From the NCBI RefSeq assembly GCF_000026005.1, contig NC_005295.2, positions 806,001-870,000 of the forward strand: a stretch of 64,000 bases of DNA, in the 5' to 3' direction. Origin of the DNA: Ehrlichia ruminantium str. Welgevonden. GTDB taxonomy: Bacteria > Pseudomonadota > Alphaproteobacteria > Rickettsiales > Anaplasmataceae. A program made the position numbers and the translations under genes. Below the pieces are notes generated by a model. That model was not told where the DNA came from and searched no databases. It was given only the letters and a program-made list of their open reading frames with translations. This document shows, in pieces, positions 43,402 to 53,803 of this stretch. Each line of letters opens with the position of its first letter. Position 1 is the stretch's first letter.

Positions 43402-43949
43402 ATGTTTTTAGCTTAATTTAGTTATTAAGTTATTATAAAAACTTAAATATCTAAAGCATAGTAATATAAATCAAAATAAGTGCTACCACTAAATAAAGAT
43501 ACATATTTTATAAAGATTACTCAAATTTAAAATATTCAATATAATTATAATTATTTAATGTGATCACACTAGAAAACATTTATAATCATCTATATAATAC
43601 TACTTTAGTATGTAAGGAATCCATTAAAGTACTTAAGATAGTTTAAGATATCTAAAGTTTTAAAATTATGTTCTCTCAAATTAAAAAATATTATCTTTCT
43701 TAATTTATTATTGAATTTTAATACTTTGTAACTTAATAAGTATCATTAACAGATAAATAATCTATAAACTTAACATAATAAACAAGCATAAGAACATAAC
43801 TTATTATCAAGAAACTCACTATAAATCTACTATTACTTGCTAATAAAAATTATAAAAAAAGTTATACTAACTCAACGTTAAGAGCATAGTATAACTTTTT
43901 TTTTTATTCAATATTATAAAAACATTAAAGATATCACTTAAATGGCTAA
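43402..43949. other. Non-coding gap upstream of dnaQ, with terminator
   Basis: Contains the strong bidirectional hairpin described next; otherwise AT-rich with no gene. Confidence 0.7.
43854..43905. terminator. Bidirectional intrinsic terminator after the porin pair
   Basis: A perfect stem: seven A then GTTATACTA (43854-43869) pairs with TAGTATAAC followed by T (43887-43902), loop 18 bases. On the plus strand ten T follow; on the minus strand the seven A become a U-run. It lies 45 bp beyond the stop of the smaller porin gene, whose transcripts it should end. It is the clearest terminator in the window. Confidence 0.88.
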
Positions 43950-45422
43950 TTAAAATTCATACTTCATACCCAACAATAGAACATTACCAGCATAAGAACC
44001 ACTGCTAGTACTTGAAATATTTTTTACATTAAAACGATGATAATTACCAAATACCTTATATTGCCCTTTATACTTACTATTAGCAGATAAATTACAATCT
44101 ATTCCTATACCAAAATCTTGAAATTCATTACCAAAATTATTACTTCTAAAATAAGAAGTACTTATTGATGCATTATCATAAGTATACTTTGCACCAAGAG
44201 TCCAATAATAAGCATTCCCCTTAACATTAATAGGTTGACCAGATTTTCCTAGATATCCGTAAGACGCTGCAACTATTACACTATCATAAGCAACAGATGT
44301 ACCAACAGCAATACCTGATAAACCATTAAATGGTACAAGAGGTCCCGAATATGAGGATTTTTTCAAAGCTTCAACATCATTAGAAGCATATTCTGCAATA
44401 ACAGAAGCTTGAAAATCAATACTATCAAAAGAATGACTATAAGATAATCCTGCATTGATTATATTCTTATAATTTGGCCCTAAAAACTTTACCTTACCTG
44501 AATCAGCTAACCCCTCCATTTCAACATCTTGTAATGCTATCTTATCACCTAATACAGCAACTATTTCTTCTATTTTCTTATCTGCAGTTTTTTCCTGTAA
44601 AGGACCTAGTAGTGGAGGTATTGTTAATTTATCAACTTTATAATCATCACGATCTGCATGTTCAAACAAGCTGGTAGGATATCCTAGAGGAGCATAACTT
44701 ACAGCAACTTTTAACCCAGCAAAACTAGGGGACTGATAAGATATCCTAAATGGTAAATTATTAATAAAATCTTTACCTCTACCTTGAATACTAAGCAATG
44801 CAAGTGATTCACTTCCATTAAATAAACTTTCAGTATATAAACCCGGGAAAACATGGTACACTAAGTTTTTATCCTTATCCAAGATATTTAAATTCTGTAC
44901 CCACGTAATGCTGTTATCTCCAGACCCTATAGTAAAAGCATCAATCTTCATTATAGAATCAACACCTTCCTGATAACCCATTGATATATTTCCATAAGAA
45001 GAATCAATAAATAACTGGGCACCTCTATTATAAGCTTTTACAGTAGGAATAAAATATTTATCCTTTATAGCTGGCACTCCTATTTGCAGACTAGCACCAT
45101 AAGAAATTCCTAAATTAGGATTTTCACTTACAGACTTTACATTTAAAATACCACTTACTCCTACCCCATGCTTTTGAGATTGATTAACATTATCTGTACA
45201 CCAAGCATAAGATAATATTTGACCGCCTAGCTCAATCCTATGGTAACCCTTTGCTAATTTACGCAAAACTACACGCTTCATGTCACTATGATTTTTTTTA
45301 GTATTAACTGTTATCTTGTTATCATTTGTATTAGCTTTAGCTAAATTATCAACTGCAAATGCATCAACATTATACAAAAAGAGCAAAGAAACAAAAGCTG
45401 TAGTCAAAGAAAATTTACACAT
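43950..45422 (-). CDS. Outer-membrane porin-like surface protein (smaller of a pair)
   Basis: 490 residues. Signal peptide with cleavage likely after AFA at 23. The mature part is a beta-rich, Gly/Ser/Tyr/Asn-rich chain ending in KYEF, a C-terminal aromatic as in outer-membrane barrels. It shares GYQEGVDSIM, NNLPFRISYQSPSF and SYGYLGKSG with the larger neighbour. Size, pairing and type fit the Anaplasma Asp55/Asp62 and Ehrlichia Esp58/Esp73 surface proteins; the link is by recollection, not search. The ATG is chosen over an in-frame TTG four codons earlier because it aligns with the neighbour's start. Confidence 0.82.
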   Translation of the reverse strand: MCKFSLTTAFVSLLFLYNVDAFAVDNLAKANTNDNKITVNTKKNHSDMKRVVLRKLAKGYHRIELGGQILSYAWCTDNVNQSQKHGVGVSGILNVKSVSENPNLGISYGASLQIGVPAIKDKYFIPTVKAYNRGAQLFIDSSYGNISMGYQEGVDSIMKIDAFTIGSGDNSITWVQNLNILDKDKNLVYHVFPGLYTESLFNGSESLALLSIQGRGKDFINNLPFRISYQSPSFAGLKVAVSYAPLGYPTSLFEHADRDDYKVDKLTIPPLLGPLQEKTADKKIEEIVAVLGDKIALQDVEMEGLADSGKVKFLGPNYKNIINAGLSYSHSFDSIDFQASVIAEYASNDVEALKKSSYSGPLVPFNGLSGIAVGTSVAYDSVIVAASYGYLGKSGQPINVKGNAYYWTLGAKYTYDNASISTSYFRSNNFGNEFQDFGIGIDCNLSANSKYKGQYKVFGNYHRFNVKNISSTSSGSYAGNVLLLGMKYEF

Positions 45423-45924
45423 AAAGATTACCAAATTAATTCATACAACAAATAAACATATTAATAATACTTAATCAAGTATATAAGGTAATGTCAAGAA
45501 ATAATCTTTATATTATTAATATAGCATATTAATATACAACAATCTATATAAATTTTTTCATAAATAAATTACGATAAAAAGGATGTATATTAAAAAAAAA
45601 TTATTGTAAAACAAGAAATACTTTAAGATTTATATAAAATTCTAGAAAATAAAATGTATAAATAATTCAAAATGCTAAAAAAATATGAAAGACAAGTATA
45701 TAGTCATTATTAGAAAAATTATGTTAAGTAAGATAAAACTAAATGCTAATACAGATACTATATAAAATCAATTACAAAATAATACCATACTGACAAGATA
45801 CAATATAAATAATTATGACTTACGGTAATATAACCTACATTTAGCAATAAATAAGAAAAAATCAGATGAACCTAACACTATTCATCAAAAGTAAATCAAC
45901 AAAAATAAAAACAACAAATAAATT
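45423..45924. other. Gap between the two porin-like genes
   Basis: About 0.5 kb of AT-rich sequence. It probably carries a promoter for the smaller gene, but I see no clear terminator or motif. Confidence 0.55.
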
Positions 45925-47619
45925 TTAAAACTCCAGTTTTACACCAACTAAAAATATATTACCAGAACCACTTTTTAATTTTTCACTTTTTTCTCTAGTA
46001 TTATAACCGAGTTTTTGCAATTCTGTTTGAGCTTGAGCACTATATACAGCAACCTCATGATTATAAACCACCTTATCAGTAATAGCAGTTTGTGAAAAAT
46101 CATAATAATGATAATTACCAAATAACTTACATTTCATCTTATTTAAGTCTTTTAATAAATTATACTCAAAACCTAAACCTATATCACGTAACACATTACC
46201 ACTTCTATTGCTTTCAAAATATGCAGCACTAATATAATAAGCATTATACCTATATCCTAAAGCTATATCCCAATAGTAGGTATTAGATCTTTCATATAAT
46301 GGATATTCTTTATCTTTATAATAGTATTTTTCTACAAAACCAGATTTACCCAAATAACCAGAGGCAGCAGCAAAACTAAAATTACCAGAACTAATCACTG
46401 ACCCAATAGATAATCCTTGAAGAGAATGACTTTTTGGATAAATATCATAACCTTTTATATTAGAATATAACCTAGGATGAGCATACTCACCTACTATTGC
46501 TACATTAAACCTTGCCCCATTACTAAAATCATAATCACAAGCAACACTACCACTTAATATATGCTCATATTTTGCACCAAAAAAAACATTACTACCACCT
46601 GGATTTTGAAGCACAGAAGCAAATTGTGGAACACCATTCCCATTTTGGTTCATTTTCATCATCCCACTAGTAACTGGATATACAATACTTTGAGCACTAC
46701 CAGTATTATTAAATCCACTTTTTAATTCACTAAACTTCTCAAAATTATTGAACTTTTTATCAAAAAGATTGAATTCATAACCTTTAGGTGAATAACTAAC
46801 CCCGAACCTAAAACCCATATAGCTAGGTGACATATAGGATAACCGCAATGGCAAATTATTCACAAAATCCTTACCTTGTCTATATGGATCATCAAATACT
46901 GCATTATCATTGTTTCTAAAAACAGTTTCACTATACAATCCTCCAAAAAAAAGGAACGGATACATCAAATACCCAAGAGAATTTTTCTCCTCAGCTAAAA
47001 CACCTCTTATATGATGTGTCCAACCATGACTATCATCACCAGCAACTATACTAGATGCATCCAATCTCATAATAGATTCTACACCTTCCTGATATCCTAC
47101 TGAAAAATCACCATAAGGTGTCGCAGCAAATATTTTCGATCCTCTATTCACAGCTGCTTTTTTCCCAAAATACTTTCCTCGAACATTAGGAACAGCTACT
47201 TGAAAATCTACACCATATTTAATACCAGAACTACTTGAACGTATTTCAGCTCCTACACGTAATAAAGCATCATAAGTTATTCCAGATGTATCATAATTAA
47301 TGGATATATCTTTTACATTACCTTCTAACTTATCTTGTACATTATCTTCTAACTTACCTAATGAACTCCAAATGTAAGATATAGCTTGGCCACTCACTAC
47401 TGCACGACCTATTGACTTAGGTGCATAACTAATAGAACTATACCTTGTATCTTTTACATTTTGCCATTCAACCCCTACTTTACTAGTTACATCACCCTGA
47501 CTTTTATCTTGATCATAACTCAACTGATTCCCCTGACTTAATACATCAACTGCAAATGTATTATTTACATATAATACAAAAATAGAAGCCAACGCAGAGG
47601 CAACCCAAGTAAATTTCAT
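45925..47619 (-). CDS. Outer-membrane porin-like surface protein (larger of a pair)
   Basis: 564 residues: signal peptide to TFA at 23, then a long barrel-like chain ending in KLEF. Shared with the smaller paralogue are VVSGQAISYIWSS-type, NRGSKIFAATPYG, FSVGYQEGVESIMRLDAS, DFVNNLPLRLSYMSPSYMGF and AASGYLGKSG. Extra length comes mainly from a loop near residues 270-320 and from the polar segment before the last strand (near 525-550), where surface-exposed and antigenic parts would be expected. A paralogous pair born by tandem duplication, probably pore-forming for nutrient uptake as known for the Asp/Esp family. Confidence 0.82.
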   Translation of the reverse strand: MKFTWVASALASIFVLYVNNTFAVDVLSQGNQLSYDQDKSQGDVTSKVGVEWQNVKDTRYSSISYAPKSIGRAVVSGQAISYIWSSLGKLEDNVQDKLEGNVKDISINYDTSGITYDALLRVGAEIRSSSSGIKYGVDFQVAVPNVRGKYFGKKAAVNRGSKIFAATPYGDFSVGYQEGVESIMRLDASSIVAGDDSHGWTHHIRGVLAEEKNSLGYLMYPFLFFGGLYSETVFRNNDNAVFDDPYRQGKDFVNNLPLRLSYMSPSYMGFRFGVSYSPKGYEFNLFDKKFNNFEKFSELKSGFNNTGSAQSIVYPVTSGMMKMNQNGNGVPQFASVLQNPGGSNVFFGAKYEHILSGSVACDYDFSNGARFNVAIVGEYAHPRLYSNIKGYDIYPKSHSLQGLSIGSVISSGNFSFAAASGYLGKSGFVEKYYYKDKEYPLYERSNTYYWDIALGYRYNAYYISAAYFESNRSGNVLRDIGLGFEYNLLKDLNKMKCKLFGNYHYYDFSQTAITDKVVYNHEVAVYSAQAQTELQKLGYNTREKSEKLKSGSGNIFLVGVKLEF

Positions 47620-48271
47620 AAGAACACACCATATCTTAACATAAAGATAAGCTACATGCTAACTATGAAATAATAATAAGTCAAATAATTTCTATAATTT
47701 ATTTTATTAAGTAACCTTATCCACCTAAGTGATAGAATTAGGAAAAAATACTAAAATGACATGATTAAAAATTTCAAACTAAATTTAATTAAATATACCC
47801 TTACAATTAATCAATAAACACTTTATTAAAATATACCATATTTCCATAATACCTTACTTATTCTCAATGTTAAGTAACATCATATCTCTCAAAAAAAATT
47901 ATATTCTACTTTTATTTTATAACATTAATGCCTCCTTATTAAAAACTTCCAAAACCATCATTTAAAAAAGTAATATTATCAATACTCTTTCAACATTCAA
48001 TAAAAACATTGAGAACTAAAATTACATACAAATAAAAACCATCAATTATTTCCTATTAGAAACTCTTATATAGTTATACAACTATTCACATAATTATTAG
48101 CAGAAGTGAAGTTTCCTTAGTATAAAAAACTACAACATACCTACGCAAACCTTAATTATATTATTTATCTCAATACATTATTAGAATATCACTTAAATCA
48201 ACACAGCTATATACAATATTAATAAAAATTAATAAGAAAAACACTGAAGTAGAAAACATATAAATATAATC
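47620..48271. other. Gap upstream of the larger porin-like gene
   Basis: About 0.65 kb, AT-rich, with no gene. It is the likely promoter region of the porin pair and the 3' region of petC, but I see no defined terminator. Confidence 0.55.
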
Positions 48272-49030
48272 CTATTTATCTTTATAAAGCGATTTCCATA
48301 GCCTTTTATTTACAAAAAATACAAAAATAGTAATCACTAATAAAAATGTAATAACTTTAATCCCAAGTTTCTTACGTACTTCCATTTCAGGTTCAGCAGC
48401 CCATTGCAGAAAATTAACTACATCATATGCCATATTCTGCAATGTAGAATCTGTGCCATCTATATACTGCACTAAATGATCAGAGAGAGGTGGAGGCATA
48501 GATATTTTTCCAGTAGCAAAATAAGGATTACTATATAAGCCACTTTCATCAGCAGTATTACTTTCATATCCAACTAACAATGAATATACATAATTAGCAC
48601 CATTATGTCTTGCCTTAATTATTAAGGACAGATCAACAGGAAAAGCACCACCATTAGCAGCTACAGCAGCTTCCTTATTAGGGAAAGGAGAGACAAAATA
48701 ATCCGATGGAATACCTGGACGTTCAAACATCTCACCAGATTCATTTGGTCCGTCTATAACGTTATATGATTTAGCAATAGTTTTCACTTCATCTTCTGAA
48801 AACCCAACATCACGTAAATTACGAAAAGCTATCCTTTTCATAGAATGACAAGATGAACAAACTTCTTTATAAACTTGGTAACCACGTTGAATAGATGGTT
48901 TATCAAATGAACCAAATACACCACTAAACTTCCAATTAATGTTCTTAGGAGATGCAGGATGAAATTCATCTGTAGCATAAGCAGGTGAAATATATAAAGA
49001 AAATATTATGAGTATAAAACGCAGTAACAT
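48272..49030 (-). CDS. petC: Cytochrome c1 of the bc1 complex
   Basis: Haem-c subunit of complex III passing electrons to a soluble cytochrome c. 252 residues: signal peptide ending near AYA at 19, haem-binding CSSCH (C58, C61, H62), a candidate Met ligand in GKISMPPPL, and one C-terminal anchor helix at about 223-242. The ATG overlaps the petB stop by one base (TAATG), giving tight coupling. Confidence 0.96.
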   Translation of the reverse strand: MLLRFILIIFSLYISPAYATDEFHPASPKNINWKFSGVFGSFDKPSIQRGYQVYKEVCSSCHSMKRIAFRNLRDVGFSEDEVKTIAKSYNVIDGPNESGEMFERPGIPSDYFVSPFPNKEAAVAANGGAFPVDLSLIIKARHNGANYVYSLLVGYESNTADESGLYSNPYFATGKISMPPPLSDHLVQYIDGTDSTLQNMAYDVVNFLQWAAEPEMEVRKKLGIKVITFLLVITIFVFFVNKRLWKSLYKDK

Positions 49031-50259
49031 TATTTCATCTCCGAAACTGTATCACTTAGTGTATTTGGAAGGACAACTGATTTCTCATATTTAGACAATA
49101 TAGGTAAGATAATAACAAAATAGGAAAAATAATACAAGGTAGATAGTCTACTAAACGTTACAAATGGTTCTTTAACCTCTTGTCCACCAAGCCAAGTTAA
49201 TAAGCAAAAATTTGCAATAAATAACCAATAAAATATTCTGAAAACTGGACGATAAGCACCACTTTTAATTTTAGACCTATCTAACACAGGTAATAAAAAC
49301 CATACTGCTATAGAACTAATCATCGTAACTACACCCAATAATTTGTTTGGGATAGATCTCAACATAGCATAAAATGGTAAAAAATACCATTCAGGCACTA
49401 TATGAGCTGGTGTCACCATAGGATCAGCTTCAATATAATTATCAGGATGGCCTAAATAATTTGGAATATAAAATACAAATAAAAATAATAATAAAAAGAA
49501 TATACCAAATGTTATACAGTCTTTTACAATAAAATAAGGATAAATAGGAATAGTATCTTTACTAGATTTTACTTCAATTCCACTTGGATTACCTGACCCA
49601 AACCTATGTAGTGCTATAACATGTAATGAAGCAAGCATTAAAATAATAAAGGGCAATAAATAATGCAATGCAAAAAACCTATTTAAAGTTGGATTATCTA
49701 CAGAAAAACCACCCCATAGCCATTGTACAACATTGTCACCAACTAAAGGTATTACAGAAAATAAATTAGTAATTACAGTAGCACCCCAAAAGCTCATTTG
49801 ACCCCATGGCAATACATATCCCATAAATGCCGTAGCCATCATCGCAAAAAATATAAATATTCCAACAAACCAGACCAATTCACGTGGACTCTTATAAGAA
49901 CCGTAATACAAACCACGCAATATATGTATATATACAACTATAAAGAAAAATGAAGCCCCAACAGCATGAGTGTAACGTATTAACCAACCATAATTAACAT
50001 CACGCATTATTCTTTCTACACTATCAAACGCATGTGCAACATGAGGTGTATAATGCATTGCTAAAAATATCCCTGTAATAATCTGTAATATTAGTGCAAT
50101 ACCAGCTAATGAACCAAAATTCCATGCATAATTTAAATTTTTTGGAACTTGGTAAGAAGCTAACCCCTTTAAAAAAGCACAAATTGGCAATCTATATTCT
50201 ATCCACGATAAAATACCACTTCCTTCTTGTTTTTCCATGTTATTATGTCCAGACATCAA
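49030..50259 (-). CDS. petB: Cytochrome b of the bc1 complex
   Basis: Membrane core of complex III with two b haems and both quinone sites. 409 residues, eight helices. Haem-ligand helices [20 protein letters not shown] and [19 protein letters not shown], and the Qo-site motif [13 protein letters not shown] are intact. The C-terminus is slightly long compared with minimal forms. Middle gene of petABC, 20 bp after petA. The N-terminal methionine among several close ones is uncertain. Confidence 0.97.
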   Translation of the reverse strand: MMSGHNNMEKQEGSGILSWIEYRLPICAFLKGLASYQVPKNLNYAWNFGSLAGIALILQIITGIFLAMHYTPHVAHAFDSVERIMRDVNYGWLIRYTHAVGASFFFIVVYIHILRGLYYGSYKSPRELVWFVGIFIFFAMMATAFMGYVLPWGQMSFWGATVITNLFSVIPLVGDNVVQWLWGGFSVDNPTLNRFFALHYLLPFIILMLASLHVIALHRFGSGNPSGIEVKSSKDTIPIYPYFIVKDCITFGIFFLLLFLFVFYIPNYLGHPDNYIEADPMVTPAHIVPEWYFLPFYAMLRSIPNKLLGVVTMISSIAVWFLLPVLDRSKIKSGAYRPVFRIFYWLFIANFCLLTWLGGQEVKEPFVTFSRLSTLYYFSYFVIILPILSKYEKSVVLPNTLSDTVSEMK

Positions 50260-50279
50260 TAACCTCTTACTCTATAAAC

Positions 50280-50843
50280 TTATGCAACATCAACTCCCTT
50301 TGCACCTATTACAATAACATCTTTCCCAGAAAAATAATAATCAGGTACAGGAAGATTTAAAGGAGCAGGCCCACTAACAATCCTTCCAGATGTATCATAT
50401 TTAGAACCATGACATGGACAATACCATCCTTTTTTCCCATCCTCAACTTCAACTGGAACACAACCAAGATGAGTACAGATACCAACCATAATTAACCACT
50501 GTTCCCGTCCTGAATGTGTACGTTCTTGATCAGATTGTGGATCCCGTAAATCACTTATATTAGCAGCACGAGCCTCTTCGATTTCTTGCATAGTACGCTT
50601 ACGTATAAAAACAGGCTTACCTTGCCACTTTACAACCTTAGTTTTTCCTTCCTTAATATCAGACAAATTTACTTCGACAGTAGACTTAGCTATCACCTCT
50701 GCAGAAGGACTTAGAAATTTTATTAAAGGGTATACCGAAGACAACAAACCAATACCTGCCATAGATAAGGTAGTTAATCCTAAAAAATCTCGTCTTTTAA
50801 CTTTCTTCTGAAATCCAGATTTTTTGTTTTCATCGTTACTCAT
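50280..50843 (-). CDS. petA: Rieske iron-sulfur subunit of the bc1 complex
   Basis: 2Fe-2S protein of complex III. 187 residues: [15 protein letters not shown] at 16-30 is a twin-arginine type signal-anchor, so the folded protein is presumably exported by Tat (tatC is in this window). Cluster box I CTHLGC (C123, H125, C128) and box II CPCHG (C142, C144, H145) are complete, including the disulfide cysteines. First gene of the petABC operon. Confidence 0.97.
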   Translation of the reverse strand: MSNDENKKSGFQKKVKRRDFLGLTTLSMAGIGLLSSVYPLIKFLSPSAEVIAKSTVEVNLSDIKEGKTKVVKWQGKPVFIRKRTMQEIEEARAANISDLRDPQSDQERTHSGREQWLIMVGICTHLGCVPVEVEDGKKGWYCPCHGSKYDTSGRIVSGPAPLNLPVPDYYFSGKDVIVIGAKGVDVA

Positions 50844-51340
50844 AATTACCCTTTCAATAACTATAATAAAAATGACTTAAAGCATTTAACACAAAGTTAC
50901 CATTATAGAAGCTACATCTTACTTATACAAGTATATTTTATCAATTAACTACCTTTTAATAACAAAATTACATTATTAATAGAATTATTAATAAATCATC
51001 TAAAAACTAACAAACATTAATTATTAAATGGAAACATAACAGCTTGGTGATATCCTTATACATCATGTATGATAAAAAGTAAATAACAAATCCATATATT
51101 CAAATTGACTACTATGTAGTTTAAAAAAAACGTAATAATTATAATCTAATATTCTAAATTCAATATAATACTTACAATACAAAGTTAATAATTTATTAAA
51201 TTAAAATCTTAAGTAAATGTTTATTTTACCATATACTACATGTTAGGTAATTCAAATAAAATTTAGATTTACAATAAACTTACATTTTACTGTAAACAAT
51301 AAACATTATTCTTAAAATACAATTTTAAACCAACAATCTT
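50844..51340. other. Gap between the orphan membrane gene and petA
   Basis: About 0.5 kb of AT-rich DNA that should hold the petABC promoter. Nothing else recognised. Confidence 0.55.
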
Positions 51341-52213
51341 CTAAACCTGATTCAAAATACTTAATATCTTACTCTTGCATTTTTCTAATTTTTCAACATT
51401 AGCTTCAGTGATTTTTGTACTACTTAACATATTATAATCTGAAATCTCTTTAACTAATTTGCAATATTGCTTATCTATCTCCACAAATTTATCATTTAAA
51501 GACTTCTTAATTTCTGGATAATCTTGTTCACTAATCTTCAATTCATTCTTAACATCACAAAGTAATAATTGATCAATAAGAAACATAATTAACAAACATG
51601 ATACCATAACACCATATAAAAACAAATCTGTTAAATCAGACATCTCAAACATTGCACTATGAAACGATTGAGATAAAAAAATTAACAATGCTATACTAAA
51701 TATTATTAAATTTATTACACGATAAGAAGCATAGTAATCATAATACTGCATATTACGCGGTAATAAGCACTCCTTTTGTATATCAGTACAAATCTGATCA
51801 TTAGAAGCAAAACCACTAAAATGCAGTTCTGTTTCTCTTTTTATAGCACTTAACCGTATCTTTAAATTAATTATCTTAACTTCCAAAGCATGTATAGACT
51901 GTTTTTGCTTCTTTAGTTGATTATACTCAACAGACTCTTTCCTCAATATTATATTAGTAATACAGAACATTATTAAAGCACTGGCCAATAATATCCCGTA
52001 TACCTTGAATTTTGTAAATGTTAATGGGTCTTTATTACTACCATATATTGAAAAAAACATTACAATGCCAACACTTAAGAATGACATTACAGCAATTACA
52101 GCATTGCTATTTTTATTGCAAAAATATCGCATTAATACATTTCCAACAAAGATTAAACATGCAAAGCTGCCTACTACACCAGCTGTACGAGCTGTATTCT
52201 TTAAAAGTGGCAT
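51341..52213 (-). CDS. Orphan membrane protein with coiled coils (290 aa)
   Basis: No family recognised. Five hydrophobic helices are visible at about 13-30, 38-55, 70-92, 165-182 and 195-217. A heptad-like, Lys/Glu/Leu-rich segment at 95-130 (KKQKQSIHALEVKIINLKIR) and another over the last 70 residues (DKFVEIDKQYCKLVKEISDY) are probable coiled coils. There are eight or so cysteines, some in the loop LCDVKNEL and in TDIQKECLLPR. No signal peptide cleavage site. It may be a genus-specific inner-membrane or translocated inclusion-membrane protein; nothing in the context tells. Confidence 0.75.
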   Translation of the reverse strand: MPLLKNTARTAGVVGSFACLIFVGNVLMRYFCNKNSNAVIAVMSFLSVGIVMFFSIYGSNKDPLTFTKFKVYGILLASALIMFCITNIILRKESVEYNQLKKQKQSIHALEVKIINLKIRLSAIKRETELHFSGFASNDQICTDIQKECLLPRNMQYYDYYASYRVINLIIFSIALLIFLSQSFHSAMFEMSDLTDLFLYGVMVSCLLIMFLIDQLLLCDVKNELKISEQDYPEIKKSLNDKFVEIDKQYCKLVKEISDYNMLSSTKITEANVEKLEKCKSKILSILNQV

Positions 52214-52633
52214 AATATTCCTTGTTTATGCAATATTATATTTATTGTAGCATATTTTTTTAATATCGTAACTATAATTATTATTTTTTATATATTATTA
52301 GTGTATAACAAAAAAATAATACTAATAAATAATCTTACATGTATCGGATATTTATCATAAAAGAAAAACAAATACTTATAAAAAATAATTAAAGTAATTC
52401 TATTAATCACACTTTTTCTTAAAAAACACATACCTATGTAATATAAACCTCTAATTACTAATAATGTCCCTGACAGATCAAGCATTATATAGAATAAACT
52501 TATCTACAGTTATTAGCAATCATTCTTTCTAAAAAATTAATTGAAATTTATTAAATATTCTTACAATAATTAAAGATATTTAATATATAATTTAAAAAAT
52601 TAAGTATTTATTTTAAATATATTGAATCTAATA
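52214..52633. other. Gap with a dubious 65-codon frame
   Basis: AT-rich. A hydrophobic frame on the minus strand (52288-52485) has no ribosome site and is not counted as a gene. Confidence 0.5.
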
Positions 52634-53434
52634 CTAATTAACTAACTTACCTACAGAATACATACACAATAGAAAGATAAATGATACCATAATTACTATA
52701 GGACCAGGAAAAATATCAAACTTTTCAGATAATAACAGCCCAATGATACCAGAGAATACAGAAATAACTGTAGATATAATGATCATTTGTAATGGAGTTT
52801 TTGATATAAACCTAGCTGCTGCTGCTGGAATGACTAAAAATGCAGTAATTAATAACACCCCAACTAATTGCGCTGCAAAAGCAATAAAAATAGACAATAT
52901 TACTAAAAACTCCAATTTTATTAATCCCATATTTAAGCCTTCAGATGCTGATAAATCATTACTTATTGACATGATTAACCAATATTTCCACCTATATATA
53001 ATAAGAACAATAACTACTATTGCTACACTAAACATTATTACTAGATCCCTATTCGTTAACATAAGCATATCTCCAAATAGAGAATGTATAATATTATTGT
53101 TTGCAGAGGGAAAAAAAGATAATAATATCATTCCCAAAGACATGGTCACATTAGTTACAATACTTAACACTGTATCTATAGAGTGAACCTTACTAATACC
53201 ATAAGATAGTAAAAACGCAAAAATTACAGAAGTACATAATATCCCAGCAGATATATTAACATTTAGCAATATAGACAAAGCAACACCCAAGAGAGATGCA
53301 TGAGAAATGCTATCCCCTAGATAAGAAAGGTTTTTCCATATCATAAATGAACCAAGCGAACCTGTAACCAGACTCACTATTACTATGGCTATCATACCAT
53401 TAATAAAATAATACTCACTAATAATCTCAAACAT
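52634..53434 (-). CDS. Metal ABC transporter permease (ZnuB/MntB type)
   Basis: Membrane channel of a zinc- or manganese-class ABC importer. 266 residues, about eight helices. Family signatures: GSFMIWKNLSYLGDSISHASLLGVAL near the N-terminus and VGVLLITAFLVIPAAAARFI in the C-terminal half. The ATPase and metal-binding protein genes are not adjacent, as is common in Rickettsiales. Zinc is the likelier substrate by family similarity to ZnuB, but the metal cannot be fixed from sequence. It begins 6 bp after the NDUFAF3-like gene, so the two are co-transcribed. Confidence 0.92.
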   Translation of the reverse strand: MFEIISEYYFINGMIAIVIVSLVTGSLGSFMIWKNLSYLGDSISHASLLGVALSILLNVNISAGILCTSVIFAFLLSYGISKVHSIDTVLSIVTNVTMSLGMILLSFFPSANNNIIHSLFGDMLMLTNRDLVIMFSVAIVVIVLIIYRWKYWLIMSISNDLSASEGLNMGLIKLEFLVILSIFIAFAAQLVGVLLITAFLVIPAAAARFISKTPLQMIIISTVISVFSGIIGLLLSEKFDIFPGPIVIMVSFIFLLCMYSVGKLVN

Positions 53435-53440
53435 AACAAC

Positions 53441-53803
53441 TTATAACGATATTAAAGCTGCACAAATATTTCTACCTTCATATAACAAAACATTATATGT
53501 ACGACAAACTGCTCCAGTAGACATATGTTCAAGATTAAAACCAAATTCAAAGAAATAGTTTTTTATTTCATTAGGTACAAAGATATGATCTTTGCCCGTA
53601 CCAACCAAAACAATCTTTATCGTCTCATCCAATAATTCAATGATACTGTTCAAATTAAAAATACTAAGATTTAAGTAAGGAATAATCTTATTTGGAAAAA
53701 TAATATGAGATCCTAAATATACATTATCATTCACAAAAAACTTACCTTCACCATAACCAGTAATTACATTTTTATCAGGACAAATAATCGGTGTGATATC
53801 CAT
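53441..53803 (-). CDS. Mth938-domain protein, NDUFAF3-like complex I assembly factor
   Basis: 120 residues of the Mth938/DUF498 fold. The C-terminal block LEHMSTGAVCRTYNVLLYEG is the family signature, preceded by VLVGTGKDHIFVPNEIKNYF. Mitochondrial NDUFAF3 of this family helps assemble complex I, and alphaproteobacterial homologues often lie near respiratory or secretion genes. With six nuo genes in the window the same role is reasonable here, but not shown. Co-transcribed with the znuB-type gene. Confidence 0.85.
   Translation of the reverse strand: MDITPIICPDKNVITGYGEGKFFVNDNVYLGSHIIFPNKIIPYLNLSIFNLNSIIELLDETIKIVLVGTGKDHIFVPNEIKNYFFEFGFNLEHMSTGAVCRTYNVLLYEGRNICAALISL

Noticed and set aside
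43559-43568. Palindrome TGTGATCACA resembling a CRP half-site pair
   Set aside because: It lacks the six-base spacer of CRP sites, and a 10-bp palindrome can arise by chance.
52288-52485. 65-codon hydrophobic frame on the minus strand
   Set aside because: Phe/Ile/Tyr-rich with no ribosome site. Could be a tiny membrane protein, but the evidence is too weak.
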